Positions 12,770 through 22,390 of a stretch of DNA of 64,000 nt are shown in pieces. The first letter of the stretch is position 1. Each line of letters opens with the position of its first letter. The DNA is from Andrena cerasifolii. Taxonomy: Eukaryota; Arthropoda; Insecta; Hymenoptera; Andrenidae. The stretch spans positions 5,766,001-5,830,000 of the forward strand of contig NC_135121.1 of NCBI RefSeq assembly GCF_050908995.1, written 5' to 3'. The notes beneath the pieces were generated by a model that saw only the letters and a list, made by a program, of their open reading frames with translations, was not told the DNA's origin and searched no databases. A program made the translations under genes and the position numbers.

Positions 12770-12848
12770 CCCTTTGGACTTTAAAGTAAAGTCTTTGGAA
12801 ATAATTTTAGTAGTTTTTTACCTTATACCGCAATCACAGTCCAAAGGG
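12770..12848. mobile_element. 79-bp MITE, piggyBac-like ends
   Basis: CCCTTTGGACT at the left is inverted as AGTCCAAAGGG at the right. The flanks CTAA and TTAG are each one base from the TTAA target expected for piggyBac-type elements, so the target duplication would have to be mutated. Confidence 0.5.
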
Positions 12849-13089
12849 TTAGTATAACGAAGTATAGTGTATATGTGTGCTGCGAAACTTAGAAAATTTA
12901 GCCAGGCAAGTCCAGTTTTAAGCGCATCATCGAAACATTCGCCGAGGGATTCGCCGAGGTTTTCTCTGGTGAATTCTTTGATAAAGAATTCACTAAGAGA
13001 TTCGTTGCTAGTTTCAGGGAAGAATTAGATCTGGGTTAGGGTTTACTAACACTTTAGAGTAGAATTGGAATTTTTCTGGCATTCCATGC

Positions 13090-13350
13090 CATTAGCGCCT
13101 GATGAGGCTGCTTCTATTTCCTTTTACAATTCGGAATTATCATGCGCCTAAACAGGCTGCTGTATTTTTTAATTAACATTAAAAAGGATGAGACCTGATG
13201 ATGGTACATTAGAATTAAAAAGCATTAGGCGCCCAAAAAGGCTACTCCTTCCATACATTAAGATTGAAAAACCTTAAACGCCCGAAGAGGCCACTCCTTT
13301 TTTCTATCAGACAGAATCAGAATTCATTGAGCGCCCAATGTGGCTGCTGG
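13090..13350. repeat. Five short GCC-loop-GGC repeats
   Basis: Five related segments contain GCGCC(6 nt)GGCTGCT or close variants, at about 13096, 13144, 13228, 13279 and 13331. Most are followed by a pyrimidine-rich stretch such as CTCCTTTTTT. Each can form a 3-4 bp stem. Spacing is 50-85 bp. Origin unknown. Confidence 0.55.
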
Positions 13351-13743
13351 AAATTTTTCTCAAAGTCTGAATTGCGTGACACCTTGCAATTTAAAGGAAA
13401 TTTTTTCGAACTTGTTTAAATACAAATTGTCTGTTTCAGTTATAGTGTTTGTGATCGCCCGTAATGCGATCGTAGAGTCAGTGTTTTTGCGCAAGTAAAG
13501 CTAGTCGAGAGCACCGGTGCTCTAATAACTTTTTCACCGCGAAAGTAGAGTCATGCACGAGTCCAACTGCAGCTGCAACGTTGAGAGCTAAGCTGGGGCT
13601 GAGTTGAAGGGTGCTCGTCTGAGAGCTGCTGGTCAGAGGGATGCTGGTCAGACGGGTGATGATCAGAGGGGAGCTGGTCTCAGGGATGCTGGTCAGAGGG
13701 TTACGAGTTTGCAGAGATGCAGTACCGATGATGACAGCGAACG

Positions 13744-14567
13744 GTGAGTCATTTTATAATTCTTTGAATGGGGGTGCATGTAGTACAGCTACTTAGCTCT
13801 TTCGATTCTGGCCGTTCCAACACAAATGCACGACATGCAGAGGCCCTTTTCACATGGTCGGTATTCGTTTGGGGAACTCTTATGCAATATTTCGCGAATA
13901 TGGTCTAGGGCGTCTAGGCAGTAGCCTTATGGCGTGGTCCTTTTCTAAACCATATTCACGAAATATCGTAGAAATGTTCCCGAAACTAATGCCAATTATA
14001 TAAGATGCGCCACTAAACGTTATGCATGTGTGTTCGAAAGAGCAGCATCGATTGAGCTGACCATACAAGGTACTCGTAGATAGTGACATGCATGTGTCTG
14101 TCTCAAAATAAAAATAATAGATAAACCAATACAATTGTTGCTCGCGATTCTTACAATTTTATATCGATTAATAATAATTCGTAAAATAATCGGATCGATC
14201 AAGTCAAGTAGAGTCACCGCGAAATTTTTTGAAATGGGTCTCAATGAAACTAGTCTTCCTAACAATCTTGCATTCTAGCAAGATCTTTTATGGTCGCCGG
14301 TAATGCGATCGTAGAGTCCACGCTTTTTTCGCGTCCATATATTTTCAAGAGCGCCGCGGCTCTTGTGTAGAGTTCTATTACCGCGAATTTACAGTCAAAT
14401 TTTTGCGGATCTATGATTTATACAGAGCACGGGAGCTCGTGTTGATTTTTCGTCGCGAAAGTAAAGTCAACCTTTTGCGTATCGGAAATTTGTCCAGAGC
14501 ACCGGTGCTCTAATTGCTTTTTCATCGCGAAAGTAAAGTAAAATTTTCGATTAGCTTCAATTTTCAG
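13744..14567 (+). other. Intron-like interval in repeat unit 1 (hypothesis)
   Basis: A strong donor-like site AACG|GTGAGT and an acceptor-like site TTCAATTTTCAG|CTG bound 824 bp. The same sites bound 824 bp in the other two units (15470-16293 and 17171-17994). The intervening exon-like parts would be 902 and 877 bp and contain the hairpin array. A diverged donor-like GAACG|GTGAGT is also present at 10704. No coding potential, so any transcript would be non-coding. Confidence 0.25.
14295..14525. repeat. Three tandem palindrome modules, unit 1
   Basis: Three related modules of about 73-85 bp run head to tail. Each ends in a short palindrome: GAGCGCCGCGGCTC, GAGCACGGGAGCTC, then AGAGCACCGGTGCTCT. 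Most are followed by a T-rich stretch and TCGCGAAAGTAAAGT. Equivalent groups lie at about 16022-16252 and 17723-17954. Single palindromes of the same kind occur at 13516, 15235 and 16936, and older variants near 10004 and 10534. Confidence 0.8.
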
Positions 14568-14579
14568 CTGCTTGGTATT

Positions 14580-14880
14580 CTAGGTCCTAGAAAGGACCTA
14601 GCTTGTGGGCCCTGGAGAGGGCCCAGAACAGGGGCCCTAGAGAGGGCCTTCGGCATAGGCCCTAGAGAGGGTCCTAGTCATGGGCCCTAGAGAGGGCCTA
14701 GCTCGTGGGCCCTAGAGAGGGTCCTAATCATGGGCCCTAGAGAGGGTCCTAGTCATGGGCCCTAGAGAGGGCCTTCGGCATAGGCCCTAGAGAGGGTCCT
14801 AGTCATGGGCCCTAGAGAGGGCCTAGCTCGTGGGCCCTAGAGAGGGCCTAGAATTATGCTAGCTTGGTAGCTAGCTAAGA
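14580..14880. repeat. Hairpin minisatellite array, unit 1 (11 hairpins)
   Basis: Eleven consecutive hairpins of the form GGGCCCT-AGAG-AGGGCCC (7-bp stem, 4-nt loop) occur every 24-27 bp, separated by short alternating spacers such as TAGTCAT, TTCGGCATA and TAGCTCGT. The first differs but is still fully paired (AGGTCCT-AGAA-AGGACCT). The array closes with another perfect hairpin, GCTAGCT-TGGT-AGCTAGC. Confidence 0.9.
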
Positions 14881-16304
14881 TGTACTTGCATGCATGCCGT
14901 AGAATGTAGAATACGAGTACCTTGTATAAGTGGGTCGTAATCTTTGTGCGTGCATTTTGGAAGGAAAAGCATCATACCTAAGGCACGCAATGCATTTGGT
15001 AGGATAAGCTTCCTACATAATGCATGCAAAAAGACCTTACCCAACAAAAACACATTCAGAAACTAAGGAATGTGAAATAGATGAAATGTGAAATAGATGA
15101 AATGTGCGCGTTTAATAAACAGGAGCGCTAAAAGTTGCTGTTTAAATATAAATTGTCGGTTTGAGTTATAGTGTTTGTGATCGCCCGTAATGCGATCGTA
15201 GAGTCAGTGTTTTTGCGCAAGTAAAGCTAGTCGAGAGCACCGGTGCTCTAATAACTTTTTCACCGCGAAAGTAGAGTCATGCACGAGTCCAACTGCAGCT
15301 GCAACGTTGAGAGCTAAGCTGGGGCTGAGTTGAGGGGTGCTCGTCTGGGAGCTGCTGGTCAGAGGGATGCTGGTCAGACGGATGGTGATCAGAGGGGAGC
15401 TGGTCTCAGGGATGCTGGTCAGAGGGTTACGAGTTTGCAGAGATGCAGTACCGATGATGACAGCGAACGGTGAGTCATTTTATCATTCTTTGAATGGGGG
15501 TGCATGTAGTACAGCTACTTAGCTCTTTCGATTCTGGCCGTTCCAACACAAATGCACGACATGCAGAGGCCCTTTTCACATGGTCGGTATTCGTTTGGGG
15601 AACTCTTATGCAATATTTCGCGAATATGGTCTAGGGCGTCTAGGCAGTAGCCTTATGGCGTGGTCCTTTTCTAAACCATATTCACGAAATATCATAGAAA
15701 TGTTCCCGAAAAAAATGCCAATTATATAAGATGCGCCACTAAACGTTATGCATGTGTGTTCGAAAGAGCAGCATCGATAGAGCTGACCATACAAGGTACT
15801 CGTAGATAGTGACATGCATGTGTCTGTCTCAAAATAAAAATAATAGATAAACCAATACAATTGTTGCTCGCGATTCTTACAATTTTATATCGATTAATAA
15901 TAATTCGTAAAATAATCGGATCGATCGAGTCAAGTAGAGTCACCGCGAAATTTTTTGAAATGGGTCTCAATGAAACTAGTCTTCCTAGCAATCTTGCATT
16001 CCAGCAAGATCTTTTATGGTCGCCGGTAATGCGATCGTAGAGTCCACGCTTTTTTCGCGTCCATATATTTTCAAGAGCGCCGCGGCTCTTGTGTAGAGTT
16101 TTATTACCGCGAATTTACAGTCAAATTTTTGCGGATCTATGATTTATACAGAGCACGGAAGCTCGTGTTGATTTTTCGTCGCGAAAGTAAAATCAACCTT
16201 TTGCGTATCGGAAATTTGTCCAGAGCACCGGTGCTCTAATTGCTTTTTCATCGCGAAAGTAAAGTAAAATTTTCGATTAGCTTCAATTTTCAGCTGCTTG
16301 GTAT

Positions 16305-16580
16305 TCTAGGTCCTAGAAAGGACCTAGCTTGTGGGCCCTAGAGAGGGCCCAGAACAGGGGCCCTAGAGAGGGCCTTCGGCATAGGCCCTAGAGAGGGTCC
16401 TAGTCATGAGCCCTAGAGAGGGCCTAGCTCGTGGGCCCTAGAGAGGGTCCTAGTCATGGGCCCTAGAGAGGGCCTTCGGCATAGGCCCTAGAGAGGGTCC
16501 TAGTCATGGGCCCTAGAGAGGGCCTAGCTCGTGGGCCCTAGAGAGGGCCTAGAATTATGCTAGCTTGGTAGCTAGCTAAG
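16305..16580. repeat. Hairpin minisatellite array, unit 2 (10 hairpins)
   Basis: Same structure as the unit 1 array with one 25-bp repeat fewer, which accounts for the whole length difference between units 1 and 2. One stem is mutated (GAGCCCT for GGGCCCT). Confidence 0.9.
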
Positions 16581-18005
16581 ATGTACTTGCATGCATGCCG
16601 TAGAATGTAGAATACGAGTACCTTGTATAAGTGGGTCGTAATCTTTGTGCGTGCATTTTGGAAGGAAAAGCATCATACCTAAGGCACGCAATGCATTTGG
16701 TAGGATAAGCTTCGTACATAATGCATGCAAAAAGACCTTACCCAACAAAAACACATTCAGAAACTAAGGAATGTGAAATAGATGAAATGTGAAATAGATG
16801 AAATGTGCGCGTTTAATAAACAGGAGCGCTAAAAGTTGCTGTTTAAATATAAATTGTCGGTTTGAGTTATAGTGTTTGTGATCGCCCGTAATGCGATCGT
16901 AGAGTCAGTGTTTTTGCGCAAGTAAAGCTAGTCGAGAGCACCGGTGCTCTAATAACTTTTTCACCGCGAAAGTAGAGTCATGCACGAGTCCAACTGCAGC
17001 TGCAACGTTGAGAGCTAAGCTGGGGCTGAGTTGAGGGGTGCTCGTCTGGGAGCTGCTGGTCAGAGGGATGCTGGTCAGACGGATGGTGATCAGAGGGGAG
17101 CTGGTCTCAGGGATGCTGGTCAGAGGGTTACGAGTTTGCAGAGATGCAGTACCGATGATGACAGCGAACGGTGAGTCATTTTATCATTCTTTGAATGGGG
17201 GTGCATGTAGTACAGCTACTTAGCTCTTTCGATTCTGGCCGTTCCAACACAAATGCACGACATGCAGAGGCCCTTTTCACATGGTTGGTATTCGTTTGGG
17301 GGACTCTTATGCAATATTTCGCGAATATGGTCTAGGGCGTCTAGGCAGTAGCCTTATGGCGTGGTCCTTTTCTAAACCATATTCACGAAATATCATAGAA
17401 ATGTTCCCGAAAAAAATGCCAATTATATAAGATGCGCCACTAAACGTTATGCATGTGTGTTCGAAAGAGCAGCATCGATAGAGCTGACCATACAAGGTAC
17501 TCGTAGATAGTGACATGCATGTGTCTGTCTCAAAATAAAAATAATAGATAAACCAATACAATTGTTGCTCGCGATTCTTACAATTTTATATCGATTAATA
17601 ATAATTCGTAAAATAATCGGATCGATCGAGTCAAGTAGAGTCACCGCGAAATTTTTTTAAATGGGTCTCAATGAAACTAGTCTTCCTAGCAATCTTGCAT
17701 TCCAGCAAGATCTTTTATGGTCGCCGGTAATGCGATCGTAGAGTCCACGCTTTTTTCGCGTCCATATATTTTCAAGAGCGCCGCGGCTCTTGTGTAGAGT
17801 TTTATTACCGCGAATTTACAGTCAAATTTTTGCGGATCTATGATTTATACAGAGCACGGAAGCTCGTGTTGATTTTTCGTCGCGAAAGTAAAATCAACCT
17901 TTTGCGTATCGGAAATTTGTCCAGAGCACCGATGCTCTAATTGCTTTTTCATCGCGAAAGTAAAGTAAAATTTTCGATTAGCTTCAATTTTCAGCTGCTT
18001 GGTAT

Positions 18006-18310
18006 TTTAGGTCCTAGAAAGGACCTAGCTTGTGGGCCCTAGAGAGGGCCCAGAACAGGGGCCCTAGAGAGGGCCTTCGGCATAGGCCCTAGAGAGGGTC
18101 CTAGTCATGGGCCCTAGAGAGGGCCTAGCTCGTGGGCCCTAGAGAGGGTCCTAATCATGGGCCCTAGAGAGGGTCCTAGTCATGGGCCCTAGAGAGGGCC
18201 TTCGGCATAGGCCCTAGAGAGGGTCCTAGTCATGGGCCCTAGAGAGGGCCTAGCTCGTGGGCCCTAGAGAGGGCCTAGAATTATGCTAGCTTGGTAGCTA
18301 GCTAAGATGT
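18006..18310. repeat. Hairpin minisatellite array, unit 3 (11 hairpins)
   Basis: Matches unit 1 in number and order of spacer types. It ends in the GCTAGCT-TGGT-AGCTAGC hairpin just before the tandem repeat stops. Confidence 0.9.
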
Positions 18311-18360
18311 TCTTGCATGCATGCTGTAGAATGTAGAATACGAGTACCTTGTATAAGTGC

Positions 18361-18395
18361 AGAGAGATCGACGATAATCGTCAGTCTATCTCTCT
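18361..18395. ncRNA. Hairpin B of a homologous pair (structure candidate only)
   Basis: AGAGAGAT pairs with ATCTCTCT, enclosing GACGAT/TCGTC. Compared with 12719-12753 the fourth base pair of the outer stem changes from A-T to G-C on both sides. It starts exactly where the third 1.7-kb repeat breaks off. Confidence 0.35.
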
Positions 18396-18527
18396 TTCGA
18401 TTTCGCTTTCGCGTTCGCGGTTGTCACTAATAGTAGAGTCAAATCATCGTTTCCCTCATTGCAAGCAATGACGGACGCGATGAGTTTATTGAAATGGAGG
18501 GTGGATGGGATCGGTGTTTGTTTCGGG

Positions 18528-18703
18528 ATGGGTCACTTTCGTAGGTACCTCCGCGTTGGTGTGCCCGGTTCCTTGGTAACGTTTCTCAAGCATTGCGACT
18601 TGCAAAACGATATCAAGCTAAAGCCTACGATCTAGTTTAAGGGTCCAGATCGAGCGAAACTTACATTCAGTGAGTTTGGTTCGGTCTAGACATCTAAGCA
18701 GAA
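18528..18703. repeat. 175-bp direct repeat, copy B
   Basis: Partner of 11493-11668, same orientation, about 7 kb away. Confidence 0.8.
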
Positions 18704-18723
18704 TTTTATTCTCTTTCAGGTAG

Positions 18724-18830
18724 GTATTTCTTCGATGGTTTTACATGATTTATTCTATTTCATGCATTTCTTCGATGGTTTTGCGTGATTTATTTCATTT
18801 CGTCGATTTCTTCGATGATTTTGAACTCAT
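18724..18830. repeat. Short tandem repeat, about 41-bp unit, 2.5 copies
   Basis: ATTTCTTCGATGGTTTT and its variants recur at about 18726, 18767 and 18808, with TGATTTATT-CATTTC between them. Confidence 0.75.
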
Positions 18831-19850
18831 GAACACATGTCTTCCACAAATAATGTTGTTGTTTATATAAATTTTTATGTTAAATAAATTTGTTTGGCGT
18901 TAAATAAACCTGAATAGAATAGCAAGGTTAAAAGGCGTATGTGTTCTTGTTTTGTTGCGATCCTTCTTTCTCGGTCGTTGCACGGAATACGTTTATAAAA
19001 CGATCTTTAAATTGTTACTCTAACAGAATCATTTGTAAATCGCGGGTTTCGACTGACTTCTTGAATTCTAATTCCTACCACACGTAGCGTTACAATCTGT
19101 TTCGAGGCTTCATCGGTAACGTTGCATGCGACACAAAAATGGTAAGGTGGTTCTAGGACTCCCCCAAACCGGTGACAGAAAAATGCATTGGTTGATAGGT
19201 CTATCCTATACCTCGTCTGTGCTCCCGTAAACGATTCTGTATCGATAAAGTTGAATGCGACCACGGACGAGGTATTCTCGGTTAAATTTATTAAATTTTT
19301 TTATTTCACACCTGCACAATCCTTATACATAATTACTTTATAACAAGTATAATTGGAATTATCGACATCAGTACAAGATGTTGAATACATCAACTTCCTT
19401 CTCAACATTATTTTATTCTTTTCACATTTCCTTGCATTATTTTAAGGAACTTTTGTTTATTGTATCTTCTTTCCTATTTCTTTAAACGTAATAATAAAAT
19501 AAACGATTCGAATCTTAATACTCGTTTTCACAACGTCGAAACGATAAGCGATGTGACAGGTAAAAGTGGTGTGCTAGACTGCTTTTAAATACACAGCTTG
19601 TCAATTCGATATGTTAGTGGTGATTCTTCATGAGCAAATTTGTTGGTTCGGTTTGTGGTTATCAAAAATTGGGAAAATGGACAGTCTGACTACCGCGTCA
19701 CGTTCATACCGGCCCTAGAGGTGTTATGCGTCATTCTTACAGTCTTTCCGTAGCAGGGGACCAAATTCTTCTTTTACCAAAAAGAAGATATAGATTTAGA
19801 CAAAGCGTAGGTAAGATAGGCCTACATTTTAAGGAAGGTTCTGTGCCACC

Positions 19851-20400
19851 CAGGGGGACCAAGCCGTCTTTGTTTGGCTGAAGTTTTCCCGTTTAGTTAG
19901 CACCGTATTGGTAGGAGGCGCTAGGTACATCACACACACATACCTACGTGTATCAGTGAGCACGACACACAACCTTTCGACGTTGGTGAAATGTTACCAT
20001 GACGACCGTCGTCATTTAGAAATGTTTGGCGCAGACACGAGGAAGTGTCCTCACTTTCCCTGGTTTACCCTTTCTAAGGCCGTCTGACCATGGATTGTCG
20101 CGTCAGTGACGCGTATGCAGCAGATAGAAGGATATACAAAGCAATTGAATATATTTTCTTTTCCTAAGAAAAGAAGAAATATTCAATTTCAATGTTTATC
20201 CTTCTATCTGCTGCATACGTGTCGCTGGCGCGACGATCCGTGGACAGGTTTTAAAGTAAACGGTGCATTACACGTATACACATACACATACGTCCCGATT
20301 CACTCCAATTCACACATTCACAGTTTAGTACGCACCTCAATGGTAGGAGGCGCTACAAACTCTGCTTCAACTTTCGTAAGAGGGAAGCTTGGCCCCCCTG
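19851..20400. mobile_element. hAT-type non-autonomous element, copy 2
   Basis: 550 bp, identical in length to copy 1 with five substitutions by eye (about 99.1% identity). Same termini and inner hairpin. A 213-codon frame (20106-20747) starts inside it and runs through its right end into flanking DNA. It has no recognisable domain and is treated as chance. Confidence 0.85.
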
Positions 20401-20408
20401 CGTTAACG

Positions 20409-21464
20409 GCTTTCTGCCTTTTCGAGGTGAACTTCGCTATTTATCTTTCGGCCACGTGCCCGTGGTGGGGGACTGACATCACCTCTTCTGTTTGGTTGCG
20501 GGCCACAACCGAACGCCGATTCGACATTGTTTTCGTCGCGCTCCTAGGCCGGGCGACATCAACTTTCGCGAACGCGTATCCGGAAATGGGACCTGTGCTC
20601 TTTTTTCTTTCATTTTTTTCACTTGCCGATTCGCGGCGGTTTAGGCATCGCCCCGTTGCTAACGCGCGGTTGCTACACATGAAATTACATACATGTGATA
20701 CCAGATGCGTACTGTACATATGTATATATATATTTATTCATATATGATTCTCTAGCTTTTATAAATGATACATATCGTTACTTAAAATTTTGTTTTCGTT
20801 GTGTCCGAGTTATTTATTTGTATAGTACCTATTAACTTTCCACATATTTTATGTGCCGGTGAAACGATAAGTATTATTAACAATAAACGTTTTATTATCA
20901 GTAAAATGGAACCGCCAAGTCATACCAAATACCGGCAGTAGCAAAGTTCTAGAAATTTCATGATCCCCCTCAATTATATTACGAGGCCTGTTCTGCACTG
21001 GGGCCCCGCAAGGAACCCAGCCATATATACTTACGCTACGCGCCTGCGAATACGCACGTACACTACACACGAGCGTTCTCCAAGGTCGTATATGCGCACA
21101 CTCTCGTCCGCGTTGTCAGGGATACCGCGTGACGCTAACCGCGAAAACGCTAGTCCCTCATCGTAGCCTTCGTCGCGTCGCGCGGTCTCCTTGACAATGG
21201 AAGGGACGCTGCTCGAAAGAAAGGTTGGAAGGGGAAGTAGGCGCGTGAGGGGCCCCTATGCTGGACAGCGCCGCTCTACAGTCTACGTCAGGGATGCAGA
21301 GTACACAGCTCCGTTACTGTGTGCGTTAACGGTTAACGCTCTCAAGCGGTGGGTCAAAATTAACTCAGACACAGGATAAGGAGGGTTAATTGAGATTTGA
21401 AAAATATGTTTAAATCTTTGTATGCAATAATAGTAATTTAGTTCAAAGTTATAATGGTAGTAGA
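20409..21464. other. Gene-free, locally GC-rich stretch
   Basis: Contains GC-rich blocks with many CpG dinucleotides around 20410-20660 and 20990-21290, but no exon could be assigned. It could include promoter sequence; nothing proves it. Confidence 0.4.
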
Positions 21465-21718
21465 GTATGCGCATCCGCCATATTGAGTCCTCAGGAGAGA
21501 GAAGATTATTGAGTACCCGCCTTTTTGAGTATTGTCAAATTCGCTTTATAAACAAAATATGCGTTGTTGATAATGATGCGTGGCAGCACGACACATTATT
21601 ACAGTATTTTATTACATTCAAGTTTATATTTGGTTTATAAAGCGAATTTGATAATACACAAAAAGGCGGGTACTCAATAATTTCTCTCCAGAGGACCCAA
21701 TATGGCGGATGCGCATAC
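21465..21718. mobile_element. 254-bp MITE with TAGA flanks
   Basis: Inverted ends GTATGCGCATCCGCCATATTG / CAATATGGCGGATGCGCATAC extend inward with further pairing (GAGTACCCGCCTTTTTG). The 4 bp TAGA occur at 21461-21464 and 21719-21722 and fit a target duplication. Confidence 0.8.
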
Positions 21719-21864
21719 TAGAATGAAAGGGAGTTACTTAAAGCTAATTTAGAAAGAAGGGGGGTGAAGGAAGGAGAGGACATCATAGAGAGAAGCAATG
21801 AAAAAGAACCAGCAATAGGAAGAGTGATAATAGGATACTTGAATAAAATCTAGCGTAGTATATA

Positions 21865-21985
21865 GGGCGGTATTCTCAGTCGCTACTTAATCTTAAGCAA
21901 ATCCTCTACTAACCTAGTAGCTAGTAAAGGATGCCGAATGCTTAAGCATTTTCTTAAGAATAAGTAGCGACTGAGAATACCGCCC
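21865..21985. mobile_element. 121-bp MITE with ATA flanks
   Basis: GGGCGGTATTCTCAGTCGCTA is inverted as TAGCGACTGAGAATACCGCCC, giving arms of about 33 bp. ATA flanks both ends. Confidence 0.8.
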
Positions 21986-22370
21986 ATAGAGTATATAAGA
22001 AGTATGTGTAAACAAGAAAAAGACTGATAAACTGAGTACAAGAATGAGAGTAAGAATAGAATTACAATATTTACAGGGAGTGGTATACTAGGAACAAATT
22101 TATTAAACCTAGGTATAGTGTAAGGACGAAGTAGTGAGGATAGATGATACGTAGAGCAATAATTGGAATGTAAGCAAGAGTCATACTTTTACTCAAAAGA
22201 GAAATACTGTATTTTGAAGGAATGTGTGATTCTATATATTTTCTTGTTATTTATAAGTGGAGCATGCAATGTACAGATAATGTGATGACCAAAGTTCGTT
22301 GGGCTGTATAGGGCTGTGCCCTGAAACGCCATCTGCTAGTCTTATAAGAAACTGTAAGCTGGGAGATAAT

Positions 22371-22390
22371 AAAAACCTAACCTAACCTAG
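22371..22390. repeat. Short (CCTAA)3 run
   Basis: Three copies of the insect-type telomeric pentamer, on the strand CCTAA, follow AAAA at the end of a stretch starting near 22280. Too short for a telomere; it could be the tail of a retroposed element. Confidence 0.5.

Larger units (their letters stand above)
13441..18350. repeat. 1.7-kb tandem repeat, about 2.9 copies
   Basis: Units begin with TATAGTGTTTGTGATCGCCC at 13441, 15167 and 16868. Unit 1 is 1726 bp and unit 2 is 1701 bp. The 25-bp difference equals one unit of the internal hairpin minisatellite. Copies are nearly identical; the third breaks off around 18357. Short frames of 60-84 codons recur in each copy (for example 13880-14134, 15606-15860 and 17307-17561 on minus), but they show no known domain and recur only because the DNA does. 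Confidence 0.95.
6552..19850. other. 13.3-kb repeat locus without recognisable protein genes
   Basis: The cargo of the composite block. About 6560-7560 holds nothing recognised. From 7565 to about 18400 nearly everything belongs to related repeats at several scales: 0.5-kb units, 175-bp direct repeats, 1.7-kb tandem repeats, and short hairpins. Segments 8730-8965 and 10735-11065 are diverged copies of each other, sharing TTTAATTTCACAATCATTC and CATTCGAGTCATTAGATT. Open frames are short and recur only because the DNA recurs. A structural RNA locus and a complex satellite are both possible. Confidence 0.7.
5994..20408. mobile_element. Composite block: two hAT elements with exchanged 8-bp target duplications around 13.3 kb
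   Basis: Copy 1 (6002-6551) and copy 2 (19851-20400) point the same way. The 8 bp left of copy 1 (5994-6001) and right of copy 2 (20401-20408) are both CGTTAACG. The 8 bp right of copy 1 (6552-6559) and left of copy 2 (19843-19850) are both GTGCCACC. Neither copy has matching flanks of its own. This is what integration of a circle by recombination between copies would leave, or movement of element-cargo-element out of a tandem or dimer. The mechanism is inference; the junction bases are seen directly. Confidence 0.8.

Noticed and set aside
13096..13110. Box C/D snoRNA (CTGATGA present)
   Set aside because: The other four copies of the motif lack TGATGA, and no box D or terminal stem was found.
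14580..14880. CRISPR-like regular array with ~25-bp period
   Set aside because: The repeated part is nearly the whole period, the spacers are only a few recurring types, and the setting is a eukaryotic genome. It is a hairpin minisatellite.
13880..17561. Recurring 60-84 codon frames in the 1.7-kb repeats
   Set aside because: They recur only because the DNA is duplicated almost identically; no start context or domain, and they cross different repeat parts.
20106..20747. 213-codon open frame (plus)
   Set aside because: The first half is the hAT inverted repeat, the rest flanking DNA; no domain, no splice logic, and the same start in copy 1 stops after 107 codons.
22371..22390. Interstitial telomere
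   Set aside because: Only three CCTAA units; far too short to claim a chromosome-end fusion.
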